Source of the DNA: Reticulascus tulasneorum
Lineage: Eukaryota; Ascomycota; Sordariomycetes; Glomerellales; Reticulascaceae
NCBI GenBank assembly: GCA_001557505.1
Contig: LSAX01000010.1
Span: 1,922,001 to 1,986,000 of the forward strand
DNA: 64,000 nt
Reading direction: 5' to 3'
Shown in pieces: positions 1 through 9,964 of the stretch. The notes beneath the pieces were generated by a model, which saw nothing but the letters and a program-made list of their open reading frames with translations, was not told the origin of the DNA and did no database searches. Position numbers and translations under genes: made by a program. Position 1 is the stretch's first letter. The number at the start of each line of letters is the position of its first letter.

Positions 1-492
1 AGACACTCCTTGAACTCGAACATCCCGAGCAAAGTCCAACTTTCCTTCCTTCGAGCCAAACTCTTCCGAGTCCCGTTGACCATTTCCTCCTTGTAATACG
101 GATTATATTCATTCGCCTTTCGACTTTCGACGCTCCTTTTCTCGGAACGAGAACCCCCCCTCTTCCTCATCCTCGTCCCCCCCCAAAAAAAAACTGCTAC
201 CCTAGATCTCCTCGACCTTGGCAGCAGTCCCGGCCAGCCCGCAGCATCCAACCCAGAACTGACGCAATCTTGTCACTTTTCCTTTTTTATCCCCGATTCA
301 GGAATACGAGATAATCAGCTCGACTCTCTTTCTGCGGTCTGAAAACTCAAGTCGTTCCCAATCGTCGGGCGGAATCATCTCGGCTTGCTTTCACGAGGAA
401 TAATATCCCCCTCCAAACGTCCGAGACCTCGTCGAAACTTGCGTGTCACAGAGCCAGAAATATTCTGATGCGGCCGGCCCAGGTAATTGATA
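1..492 (+). promoter_or_regulatory. 5' leader/promoter region of the PUF-family gene
   Basis: No gene is visible here. The stretch is pyrimidine-rich, with C and A homopolymer runs near 170-195, as expected of a fungal core promoter and 5' leader. An in-frame stop (TAA at 484-486) lies just upstream of the first in-frame ATG at 493, so the protein does not extend upstream without splicing. A cag/gtaatt junction just before the ATG could be part of a leader intron, but I cannot pair it convincingly. Confidence 0.5.
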
Positions 493-3400
493 ATGTCAAC
501 TGCTAGATCCGATCATCTGTCCATTGGCTATTCTTCCCAGTCTGCCAACCAGACTCGCTCTACATCGCCAACCGCCACTCCTTCCCCTATCGACACTTCC
601 GCCGCAGCGCCGCCCATCAGATCCCCTTTTGGCATGTCGGGCGGTCTGAATCATTCTGGCAAGATGGCAAGCACCACGCGATCGGGGGCTGGCTCTCCGT
701 CGCACGAGATGCCGGGCTCCGGCAGGCTTTTTTCAAAGAGGTTCGTCGCCACTCGATATCGGGAAGCACCCACAGCAACTGACCATCTCTTCTTCACTTC
801 CAGGGCCCGAGAAATACAAGCTCAAGAAGGTGTGCCCGGATTGCCGGTAAATCTCTGGGGAGGCCCGCCTACGAGTGGAAACTCTACACCCCTTCGCGAA
901 AACATACCCGAGTCGCCGACCGATGGCTTCCCCGACTTTGCTCAACTCCCTACCCCCGAGAGCTTGCCTCAAACGAGACGTGCCCGAGCCGGCACCGTCC
1001 CTTCCCGATTTTCTCCCGGCGGCATCGGCCCAGGCATGCTCAACGTGCCCAACATGGCTCCCAAGTCATCTAGACCGACCCCGTCCCACAGCCCTTTCAA
1101 GTCGCCATCGCCTGGCCTCGAGCCCATCGATAACTCGTCGAGCAATTCGACCTTGCTCTCGCGACTACGCGCTGGCTCCATGCCGCAGCGCAGCCCTTTT
1201 ACGCACATGCCACCTGGTTCGAGCTCGCCTTTTGGTCCTTCCATCTTCAGCAGCTGGAATCCCGCTGGAGTTGGTCGCGAGAGGGGGTCGACATTGGCAA
1301 GCATTGCTAGTCTCGGATCTAATGGCCCGAGCTCCCCGACGCAATCGCAATTCTCTAGAGAAGGAGGAGGCGAGAACGATGTTCATATGAGAACCCTAGA
1401 CTACCTGGGACTAGCTGAGACCCCGCAACCTCCTCGTGCGCAACTGGCGACGCCGTACTTGCCAAACTTCAATGACTTCTCCAAAGCGAGCCGGTTCCGG
1501 TCCTACTCAGTCAACAACAAGGATAAGTACGCGGATGATGATGACGAGGAGTACGATACGGAGGGCATGGTGCTCGAGAGCCAGTATGCGGCGGCTTTGC
1601 AAGACCAGCTAGCAGCCACAAATGCTGCCATTCTCAACCATAACCTGGCCGTGCAGGCGTTTGCGAATCAGGCCTCCGTGACCAGGCCTCGAGCCCGAAC
1701 TGCTGGTGTCTTGGATACTCCAGGCTCTCGTCTTATGCGCACATACTTCAACAGCAACTCGGGCATGGCAAATGCCATGCCAACAGCTGAGATTCGACTG
1801 CCGGAGGAGCAGGATTACGATGACCTTCCCCAAGCGGTTGCGGCCATGAATCTCGGTCGGTCCAACAGCCGTAACGCCGGCTTGCTGGGCGCTGAGGAGC
1901 AAGGTCTGGAGGGTCCCACCAGTGCCTTGTGGCTCGGAAGCATTCCCACTTCCACCACGACGTCGACTTTGACTGAAATGTTCAAGTCGTTCGGTGCAAT
2001 TCTTTCCGCTCGAGTCTTGACACACAAAAACTGCGGTTTTGTCAATTTTGAGAGGATGGAGAGCGCTATTGCTGCCAAGGCTAGCATGAACGGCAAGGAG
2101 ATTTTCCCCGGTGCTGGCCCAATTCGTATCAACTTTGCCAAACCTCCTTCCGCCTCCAACACACCTGGACACGATGGGGTATTCCCATCCCCAAGCCCCG
2201 ATCCTTTCGCTAAGGGGCAGGAGAACGCTCAGTCTGGTGCTACCATGGCCGGCGCTACTGAGAACTCATCGGCACCAGTTCAATCTGCGAACTCTGTGCC
2301 TAATGTTGTTCCTCTCCGCGAGTTGACATCTGACATTATGCGGATTGTCAAGCAATTCCAGGCTTCTGACGAGGAGACCTACGTAATCTCCCGAAGTCTC
2401 CAGACTGCCACGCAGTTCACCTCGTTTATTGACGAAATCCCACCAATTCGCGAGCCCGCTCATACGAGAGTCCACGATGCTCCGAAGCTGAGGGATATCC
2501 GTAAAAGAATTGACAACCAGAGCCTATCACAAGCGGAGATCGAGAACATCGCTGTCGACATGCTTCCTGAAATTGCCGAGCTCGCTTCTGATTATCTGGG
2601 CAACACTGTTGTGCAGAAGCTCTTCGAACACTGTTCCGACGACCTCCGAGATGCCATGCTTGCTGAGATCGCCCCTCACATGGCAGAGATTGGCGTCCAC
2701 AAGAACGGCACTTGGGCTGCCCAGAAGATTATTGATGTTTGCAAGACGCCTCATCAAATGACTTTGATCGTAGATAACCTGCGGCCATTCATCGTCCCTC
2801 TCTTCCTGGATCAATACGGAAACTACGTTTTGCAGGGCTGTCTCAAATTCGGCGCTCCATTCAACGATTTCATCTTCGAGACGATGCTCAGTCGAATGTG
2901 GGAGGTTGCTCAGGGCCGGTATGGCGCTCGAGCTATGCGAGCATGTCTCGAAAGTCACCATTCTACCAAGGAGCAGCAAAGGATGCTAGCCGCCGCAATT
3001 GCGCTGCATAGCGTGCAGCTGGCCACCAACGCCAACGGAGCGCTACTCCTGACCTGGTTCCTGGACACTTGTACCTTTCCCCAGCGCCGGACTGTGTTAT
3101 CCCCCCAGCTCGTTCCGTATCTCGTCCCATTGTGCACACACAAGGTGGCATATCTTACGGTGCTAAAGGTGATAAACCAGAAGGCAGAGCCTGACGCACG
3201 GGATACGATCCTGAGGGCGCTATTCTTCACTCCGAACGACCAGACTCTTGAGGCCATCCTTAGCGACCATGCCTGTGGGGCGACATTGATCTTCAAAGTC
3301 CTGACCACGCCATTCTTTGACGAAGCCATCCGAAGCCAGGTTGTTGATAACGTCAAGAATGTTTTGATTCGCATCAAAGCCCAACCTGGCCAAGGCTACA

Positions 3401-4116
3401 AGCGCTTGATGGATGAGGTAGGCTTGTCGACTCGCAACAGTGGTGGCGGTGCATCCCGAGAGCATGGAAACAATAACAACACCAACACCAATAGCAACCC
3501 GAATGAGCAGCGCCAGCGGCCATCATCCCGCCAAGCAAACTTGAATGGGCACCATCAACAACAACCAGCCCACCTGAACAAGCAGTTTTATAACCCCTTG
3601 AATCCCTCTGTCAACCCGTCCAACTACGATATGGGCGGCTTCGGCGGGCAACGAAACGAGAGTGTAGAGTCGAACATGCCCCCGTTCCAACCCTTTGGAG
3701 CTCAGAACCCGATGTACAATGCTTCGAATGCGCCAATGACGAACGCTGTCAATCTGCAACAACTACAGTACCAACAGAACATGCTCAACCGGGCCACTCC
3801 TCCAATCAACAACTTCTTCCCTACCATGCAGGCGGGTTTTGCAGGTTTCAACAGCCCGAGTCCCTCGATAGACCAATATCGGAACCAGAACATGCCAAAC
3901 GGGAGTCCGATCCAACCGCCCTCGGCCCAAATTCCTCAAATGCCGCCTGGCCAATCACCTTTTGGAGCACCGGGCTACGGTATGAACATGGGAATGGGAG
4001 GATTCGGATACGGAAACATGGGAGGCATGCAAAACATGGCTTATATGCAGCAGGAGCAGGTCAATGCCAGACGTGGCCGCGTAGGTCGCCCCCAACCAGC
4101 TCGTCCGCGCCATTAG
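493..4116 (+). CDS. RRM plus Pumilio-repeat (PUF) RNA-binding protein, Jsn1/Puf1-Puf2-like
   Basis: A single-exon gene of 1207 aa. The ATG at 493 is preferred because the open frame's two upstream codons (TTG, ATA) are not normal eukaryotic starts. The N-terminal 450 residues are Ser/Pro-rich and disordered. An RRM lies at about 476-553 (SALWLGSIP as RNP2-like strand, CGFVNF as RNP1-like strand). PUF repeats follow at about 684-940, with typical helices such as GNTVVQKLFEHC and YGNYVLQGCLKFG. The tail from about 980 is rich in Asn, Gln, Met and Gly and ends in RGR-type basic residues. RRM followed by PUF is the architecture of yeast Jsn1/Puf1 and Puf2, which bind mRNA 3' UTRs, often of membrane or mitochondrial proteins. 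That role is inferred for this gene. It converges on the PHD gene, with 1.8 kb between them. Confidence 0.93.
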   Translation: MSTARSDHLSIGYSSQSANQTRSTSPTATPSPIDTSAAAPPIRSPFGMSGGLNHSGKMASTTRSGAGSPSHEMPGSGRLFSKRFVATRYREAPTATDHLFFTSRAREIQAQEGVPGLPVNLWGGPPTSGNSTPLRENIPESPTDGFPDFAQLPTPESLPQTRRARAGTVPSRFSPGGIGPGMLNVPNMAPKSSRPTPSHSPFKSPSPGLEPIDNSSSNSTLLSRLRAGSMPQRSPFTHMPPGSSSPFGPSIFSSWNPAGVGRERGSTLASIASLGSNGPSSPTQSQFSREGGGENDVHMRTLDYLGLAETPQPPRAQLATPYLPNFNDFSKASRFRSYSVNNKDKYADDDDEEYDTEGMVLESQYAAALQDQLAATNAAILNHNLAVQAFANQASVTRPRARTAGVLDTPGSRLMRTYFNSNSGMANAMPTAEIRLPEEQDYDDLPQAVAAMNLGRSNSRNAGLLGAEEQGLEGPTSALWLGSIPTSTTTSTLTEMFKSFGAILSARVLTHKNCGFVNFERMESAIAAKASMNGKEIFPGAGPIRINFAKPPSASNTPGHDGVFPSPSPDPFAKGQENAQSGATMAGATENSSAPVQSANSVPNVVPLRELTSDIMRIVKQFQASDEETYVISRSLQTATQFTSFIDEIPPIREPAHTRVHDAPKLRDIRKRIDNQSLSQAEIENIAVDMLPEIAELASDYLGNTVVQKLFEHCSDDLRDAMLAEIAPHMAEIGVHKNGTWAAQKIIDVCKTPHQMTLIVDNLRPFIVPLFLDQYGNYVLQGCLKFGAPFNDFIFETMLSRMWEVAQGRYGARAMRACLESHHSTKEQQRMLAAAIALHSVQLATNANGALLLTWFLDTCTFPQRRTVLSPQLVPYLVPLCTHKVAYLTVLKVINQKAEPDARDTILRALFFTPNDQTLEAILSDHACGATLIFKVLTTPFFDEAIRSQVVDNVKNVLIRIKAQPGQGYKRLMDEVGLSTRNSGGGASREHGNNNNTNTNSNPNEQRQRPSSRQANLNGHHQQQPAHLNKQFYNPLNPSVNPSNYDMGGFGGQRNESVESNMPPFQPFGAQNPMYNASNAPMTNAVNLQQLQYQQNMLNRATPPINNFFPTMQAGFAGFNSPSPSIDQYRNQNMPNGSPIQPPSAQIPQMPPGQSPFGAPGYGMNMGMGGFGYGNMGGMQNMAYMQQEQVNARRGRVGRPQPARPRH

Positions 4117-5946
4117 AGAAGAACAACCACTAACACCCTCCAAGAGATGATTTGACCGCTATTTCTCGTGTGACTGTGGTCCAACTGATCTACACCGCTC
4201 TTTTTACAGCTCGAACAAACGGGTACTGATTGGCTTGTACGGAAACGGAAAGGGGAGTCGGGCGGATTTTGGAATTGAAGAATCTTTGCGAGTGTAGACG
4301 CTGCACAACGAGTCAAGGGAACATACGACACCTTCTGCGAAGAGGGTTGTGGAAGCATGCAAGGAGGCAATACCAACTTCTGCCTCACTTTTCTGCAGAG
4401 ACGGAGCCTTGCGTCACGAGGCTTGAGCGGCTCGTTTCTTCTTCGCTTTCTCTGCCTTGTTCTACTACACTGCTTGCGGTGATGGTACATAGACGAACTG
4501 GACAGGAACAGCATTTGCTCTTGGGCATACATACGCCAAAAGAATCCAGACTTGAAACTTTTTTCTCCCATACCACGAATGACGGCTTCTATTCTTTTTC
4601 TCTCTTCTTCACAACCAAGAAAACACCTCTGGGAGGGATAACCAACATTGTGCCTTTCTGTTTCTTGTAGAAATTCATCATCTTCTTCTTCCCCTCCTTT
4701 CTTTGCTTTGCAGCAGCAGCGGCGGATTGATGGCATGAGCTGCTTGCTGGAAGAAAGTGGGAGAGGAACAAGGGTTTGGCAGCAAAAGGAAGCTTTTGAT
4801 TCCTTTCTTCTTGTTCTGCCCCTGCTGCCGTTCGTGGGAATGCGATCTGCGAAGGGGCCTGAATACCTCACCGTCTTTTGTTCGCTACCAGGTCTGGAGG
4901 TCGGTTTGGTCGGTCGTGCTGTTTGTTGAATTGTATAGTTAGATGAACAATCAAAGCTGTTAAATTTATCTGAGGTTGTGCATATCCATTCTCTTTAATC
5001 CATATGCCTAGCAAAGCAAATACGCCGATTTGCAAATGCGATGTGGGAGTTGCTTATATTCATCCATGCTGGGAATACTTCACTGATGAATGGCCCCTCT
5101 CCTACCAGCTAGTCATGTTGCGAGGAAAGGTATTTGCTGTCGTTTTGAGTGCCTAGTCCAAATGTTGGATCTTGTTCTTGTGGCCAGCAGTTAGTCAATG
5201 GTTTTGTCTTACTCTTTGCCTCAAATTCTGCAGCTGTCAAGTGCCCGTTCTTCGCCTACGCGTCACGAATTTTGCCACAAATCTGTTCTCTCGAATGCTT
5301 GCCATTATATCTCTATTTCCTATGTCTTTCTCTGCCTGGGCTATGAGACTTATCGTCTACATCCGGGAGAGGCGAGGAAAGAAACTGAAAAGGGCAAACT
5401 GCGTATGCTATGATATATGTATGGTACAACAAGTGTGGGGAAAAGGGGTTTGGGTTAGGTAGGGTCTCGTCGCCCTCTGATCTCACCGCCGAGTCCTCCA
5501 TCTGGGAGGAAACAGCGGGGGACTTGTGGGGGGGCAGTCCGCCAATTCATCTGTGTTGCATATTCCACAGCCATCTCTCCTCTCCCGCTAAGCTCAGTAT
5601 CTCATCCTCTGCTTCGTCTACCTTTCTCTCCAGTGTATAAGCCTGGCAGGTCACAAGGATGCTATCAGGTCAGCCCCTAGAGTCAGACCCGAGGCCTCGG
5701 CCACTTCTATGCTGTGTTCTTCCGGCCGTCTCTCGCGATATCAATATCCATCCGAACTCCTCATTTTGCAGTTTGGGGAATCAAAAGACCAAAAAGAAAA
5801 TGGGGGACACCGTGGCCGTATTCTGTTCATTCGGAAGGGCGAGGCTCATACAGTCTAAAATGAAGAGTGGCACATATTGAGTGATTGCCTGTCGTCGAGG
5901 TCTGACGAAGGCAGGGAGGTTATTGCGGCGACATGGGGTACCCAAG
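4117..5946. other. Convergent intergenic region, no supported gene
   Basis: This stretch lies between the 3' ends of the PUF gene (+) and the PHD gene (-). It is low-complexity (TTC/TCT-rich around 4600-4700). A 252-codon minus-strand frame at 4113-4871 is Ser/Arg/Lys-rich, without domains, and looks like a by-product of composition. Expect two long 3' UTRs. No structured RNA was recognised. Confidence 0.5.
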
Positions 5947-8900
5947 TCAGTCGAGATCCATCGCCGAGTCCTCTGTGCCAAATTTGGGTTCCCGGAAATC
6001 CTTTTCCTCAGTACCGTTGAGAGATTCAAGCGCATCTGGCGCGTTGGATTTGGGCGTGGGGACATCGGTCATGGGAGTAGCTGTCTCTTCCTCGATTGGC
6101 TGGCCACTGCCATCTTTTGTAGGTTGCGACGACAATTCAGCAGCTGCGTAGGAGGCTTTGTCCAGTAGCTCACAGGCTGAGTCGTCGAGGCTCTGCTCAC
6201 CCGTGCCAAGCACCATGCTGATCCGATCTCGCATTGCATCCATTTGCGCGAGGATAGCACGAAGACTTTGCTTGTCCCCATCGTTCAGGTCACCGGATGC
6301 GAAGTTGGCAGCGCTCCCCCGAGCGATCAAAGATAGCACGGCTGGATCCGCGTTCATCTAGCAACAGAGTCAGTTCATCTCGAACGAAATGTATCAATCA
6401 AAGCTGCGAGGCAACGAACCATTAAGGCTTGGGTGAGCTCCTCAATCTTATTAGTTTTGCTGGCCTTCAACTCTGCTAGATTCAAAGCTGTTTGCATCTC
6501 CTCGACACCTCGCTTTGAGACTGGCAGACTTTGAGGAGCAGGAATCGGCTCCAACGTCGTGATTCTTGAGCTGGTGATGCTGGCTCGTGAGATATGACCA
6601 GCACCTTCGCTGCGTAACCTGGCAACATAATCAGCTCACTGTTCGACCAAGTCCAGAAGAGGAGCAAGGGACTTACTGCGAAATGAAGTCGAGTACGACG
6701 CCTTTGGCAGGCAGCTTGTACACGCGACCAAAGGTCTTGACATCGCTCCAGCCAGTTTCATCCTCGCTCTCGTCCTCGATCTCGATAAAGCCATTATTCT
6801 TTATGCCTCGACCGAATGCAGGGGTGATGGCCGGTGCGCCTTTGATCTTGCGAAAGCGGTGAGCCGGGGCCAGATCCTCTGGCAGGCTCGCCAGAAGATC
6901 GTCTGCGTGGGCGGGACAGCGCCATGTGCGCAGAGGCGGCGGGATTGCCAGCGGGGGATCCAGGCAGTCTAGGTGCCAATAGAGCCCGCAGAGGCTGCAG
7001 GGGATGATGGCCCTGTTGTCTGTCGCTGACCTCTGGCAATTGTGGCACAGAACAGCGGACCCATCAGCATCTCGCGTCTTGAAAAAGTCCGGGGCCTCTT
7101 CATAGCCTCCTTTTTTCCTGTTGAAGATGTCAGCTGACGCGATTCCAGTCGGAAGCTGTAGTGATAGGCTGCGACTCACTTCGGTGGCTTATTGGCCGCG
7201 ACCACCTCCTCATACTCGCCTTCTGGGCCAGCTTTGACGCCCTCAAAATAGCCCTGAACCCGTTGAGGTAGCTTGAAAGCTTGTGGATTAGTTTTGTCAA
7301 GGCTGCTCAGGAGCCCACCAAAAGGGCCCTTGTGTTCCGGAAGTCTTGTCGGGTACTTTGAGCTGAAACACACGTTGCAGAACCATTCGTCCGGCAGGTC
7401 TTTGCACTGAACAAGATCCACACACTCGAAATGGAATGATCTGGAGCAATTGTCACAACAGACCAGATCCCCAATCCCACCACACGCCGAGCAATAGTCA
7501 TCGTTCTCATCCTAGCACATCGCGAGTTAGCATTCTCAAGCAATCTGAATCGTCATGGTGGGTGTAGAGCAGGCTGAGTCGGCAAAAGCGGGAAGACGGG
7601 GCTTCCCACAAAAAAAAAACCGCGCGTGTTGGGGTTGGGATTCTTAGCCGTGGGAATTCAGTGCTCATCATCCACATCACGACGGATAGGCTTTCCATCA
7701 CGACCAGATTTGAAAAGGAAGCCCAACAGCTTCAAGATTAAAGAAACATAAGAATGGTGCCGGTGCATGCACTTACTGGGTTGGTTGGACCTCCGTTCGC
7801 CGTCGTCGCGTTGCCTTCTCCACTAGCACGAGGGACTCCTGCTGCGGTGCCTCCCTTTTTCTTCATCGGCCTGTAATCATAGAAACATCACTTGTCAGCT
7901 AGGTGCATCGAACAAAATCGTTTGACGTGGAAAAATTTGAGATGAGATGTTCCTCAGCCAGACCGAAAGGTAGGCGGGACGCGCGCGACGGTGATGCGCG
8001 ACATCATATGGCTAGGTGACCAAGTCCTGCTCGTCCTCATAGAGGCTCGCCACCACCTCGTCGCGTCCCAGAACACGGCGCGTGATTGAAGCAGAAAATA
8101 AAAGGATGAAGGAATTAACTCACGATGTCTTGATTCGAGGACCTGTTCGCTGTTTCTTCGCAGGATGCAGACTCGCAGGAGTGCCTGCCCTTGAGTTGCC
8201 ATTCGAGGCAACATCTCCCTGGCCTTGGAAAGACAGCGCGGTGGGCGAGAGGGTGTCCTCCAGCTCATCATGGGACCGCTTCCCAGACCTTGTGGTCCGC
8301 AGATTGGGAGCAGGAGTCCTCGCCTTCCGAAGCTGCACAGGCGGCGTGCTTTGCGGTCCGTCCCAGTCCTCCTCGAGCTTGCTTCTCATGAAGGCTCCTC
8401 TGACCGAGCTCTCGGATTGCTGTGTCTCACCGTTGGTGATTCTTTGCGCATTCCGTCTCCTAGCAACAGAAGTGTCATGGTCATCCAACGAGCGCAGCTT
8501 GGCGACGTTCTTTGCTGCTCCTGATGATGATGATTTTGGTGGTTTTGTGGTTGATAGATTAGGAAATAGTGGTGAGGATACACGGCCTGGCATGCTGGCT
8601 CCTGTGGATGAATTTGGGGGAAAGGTGGGCGAGGGTGAGTTGGGGTTAGTTGATGCGTCAGACACGCTGCTCATCTTAGCAGCGAATGATTTGCCGCGTG
8701 TTGTTATTGGCTGCGGCCGGGGTTTGTTTGGCGCAGCGCTGGTCCCGGGCCCATTGCCACCACCACCACCACCACCACCACCGCCATTGGCATTTCCATT
8801 TCCACCACCCCGTCCACCAAAGCCGCCGTCTTCCATGCTGGAGCTGGCCGTCGGCGATGGGAGTGACGGAGATGAAGACAGCTCACTCAGCGACGAGTCG

Positions 8901-9964
8901 CTCGACATTGAGCCTCGTCTCGCGCGCTTTCTCGAAGGCGTCGACATCTTGCCGTTCATCCCAGCATCATCTATTTCCATCAGAGAGTCTCGAAATTTCC
9001 GTGACTTGGACGATTTCTTTTTGGTCGGTGTCTCGCTTTCCTCCGAGAACTTTCCTATGTTGTGTGACAGTAGCTTGCTGTAAGGCGCAGGCTTTGGCTT
9101 GTGAGGAGTAAATCGGGCATTCGTAGTGGGAGGCACGAAATAATAACAACCAAGGTTGTCCTTCTTGCCTTCCTTCTTCTTGTCCTCCATGAGCCTCGCA
9201 AACTCGTCGAGGGTGTCTGCATCCGCCTTTTGACTGTAGACCTCCTCAAACATGGACAGGAAGTGCGGGTTTGTCCGGTTTTCGTCGTAGAGAGTCCTGA
9301 GAGCCCAGGCGGTAGGATACCGGTAATGCCGGAGTGCCTCTTCCACTGCGTACTCGACGACTTGCTCGATGCCCTCGTTGGTTTCAGTAGGTGCAGTAGG
9401 CAGCGATGCATCGCTAGCCGGTGTTGCCTGCTGAACAGATGTTGAGGCACGTCGGGCCGCAGATGGACGAGAAAGACTCCTCCGCGACAGAGATGCACGC
9501 CCGCTGGATTGCTTGCCAGTGCCCGACTTTGGATTGTATTCGTCGTCGTCGTCCAGGTCCCTGACCGAGAGCGACCGCCTTGATGGTTTTTCGGCAATCG
9601 GAGAGGCAGAGACGCTTGGAACCGCATTCACCGCCGCGGCCGCAGCAGCAGCCGCAGCAGCAGCATTTGCTGAGCTCTGCTTCAGGATGATCTTCCTTAT
9701 AGGTGCATTCTCCTGGGCCGGCTTCTTAGCCACCGCAGTCTTGGGCAGCGCTCCCAGCGGCGCCATGTTCTCCATCACGCCGTACCGCATCAATCCAGCC
9801 TCCTCAAAGCTCGCCTTGGTCTGCACTGCGGGCTCCAGCCATCTTTGCAAAAATGTGCGTGTTCCCTCGTTTGCCGAGCTCTTGGATGACTCCAGAGGAC
9901 CGTTTGGCAATTGTTGTGGACTCGAAAATCTCGATCGCGTAGCTCGCGTGCTGGCGGACATCAT
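5947..9964 (-). CDS. Double PHD-finger protein, Rco1/Cph1-like (Rpd3S histone deacetylase subunit)
   Basis: Six exons joined by frame and splice consensus: 9964-8124, 7870-7777, 7511-7180, 7117-6677, 6618-6420 and 6357-5947, giving 1105 aa. PHD1 at about 646-693 has the Cys4-His-Cys3 pattern (CSACGGIGDLVCCDNC, then HFEC and CNVC). PHD2 at about 780-829 starts CHNCQRSATDNRAIIPCSLC and ends HLDCLDPP...CPAH. Two PHD fingers separated by about 85 residues is the Rco1 arrangement, in which the fingers and linker contact Sin3/Eaf3 and the H3 tail to target deacetylation of transcribed genes. The N-terminal 600 residues are mostly disordered, with poly-Ala near position 105 and a Gly/Asn run. A conserved helical patch (VEYAVEEALRHYRYPTAWAL) lies between. 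The C-terminal part is helical and may be a coiled coil. Rco1 identity is by architecture. Other double-PHD readers remain possible. Confidence 0.82.
8757..8782. repeat. (CCA)n trinucleotide run encoding poly-Gly
   Basis: A CCA/CCG trinucleotide tract inside exon 1 of the PHD gene. On the coding (minus) strand it encodes a Gly run next to Asn/Gly/Ala. It is a plausible length-variable microsatellite. A second codon-repeat tract (Ala) lies at about 9636-9668 in the same exon. Confidence 0.7.

Noticed and set aside
4113..4871. 252-codon minus-strand open frame
   Set aside because: It is Ser/Arg/Lys/Glu-rich low complexity in a pyrimidine-rich 3' region, with no domain and no splice partners.
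8082..9083. 333-codon plus-strand open frame
   Set aside because: It is antisense to exon 1 of the double-PHD gene, whose splice sites and domains are consistent. The frame contains poly-Pro from the (CCA)n tract.
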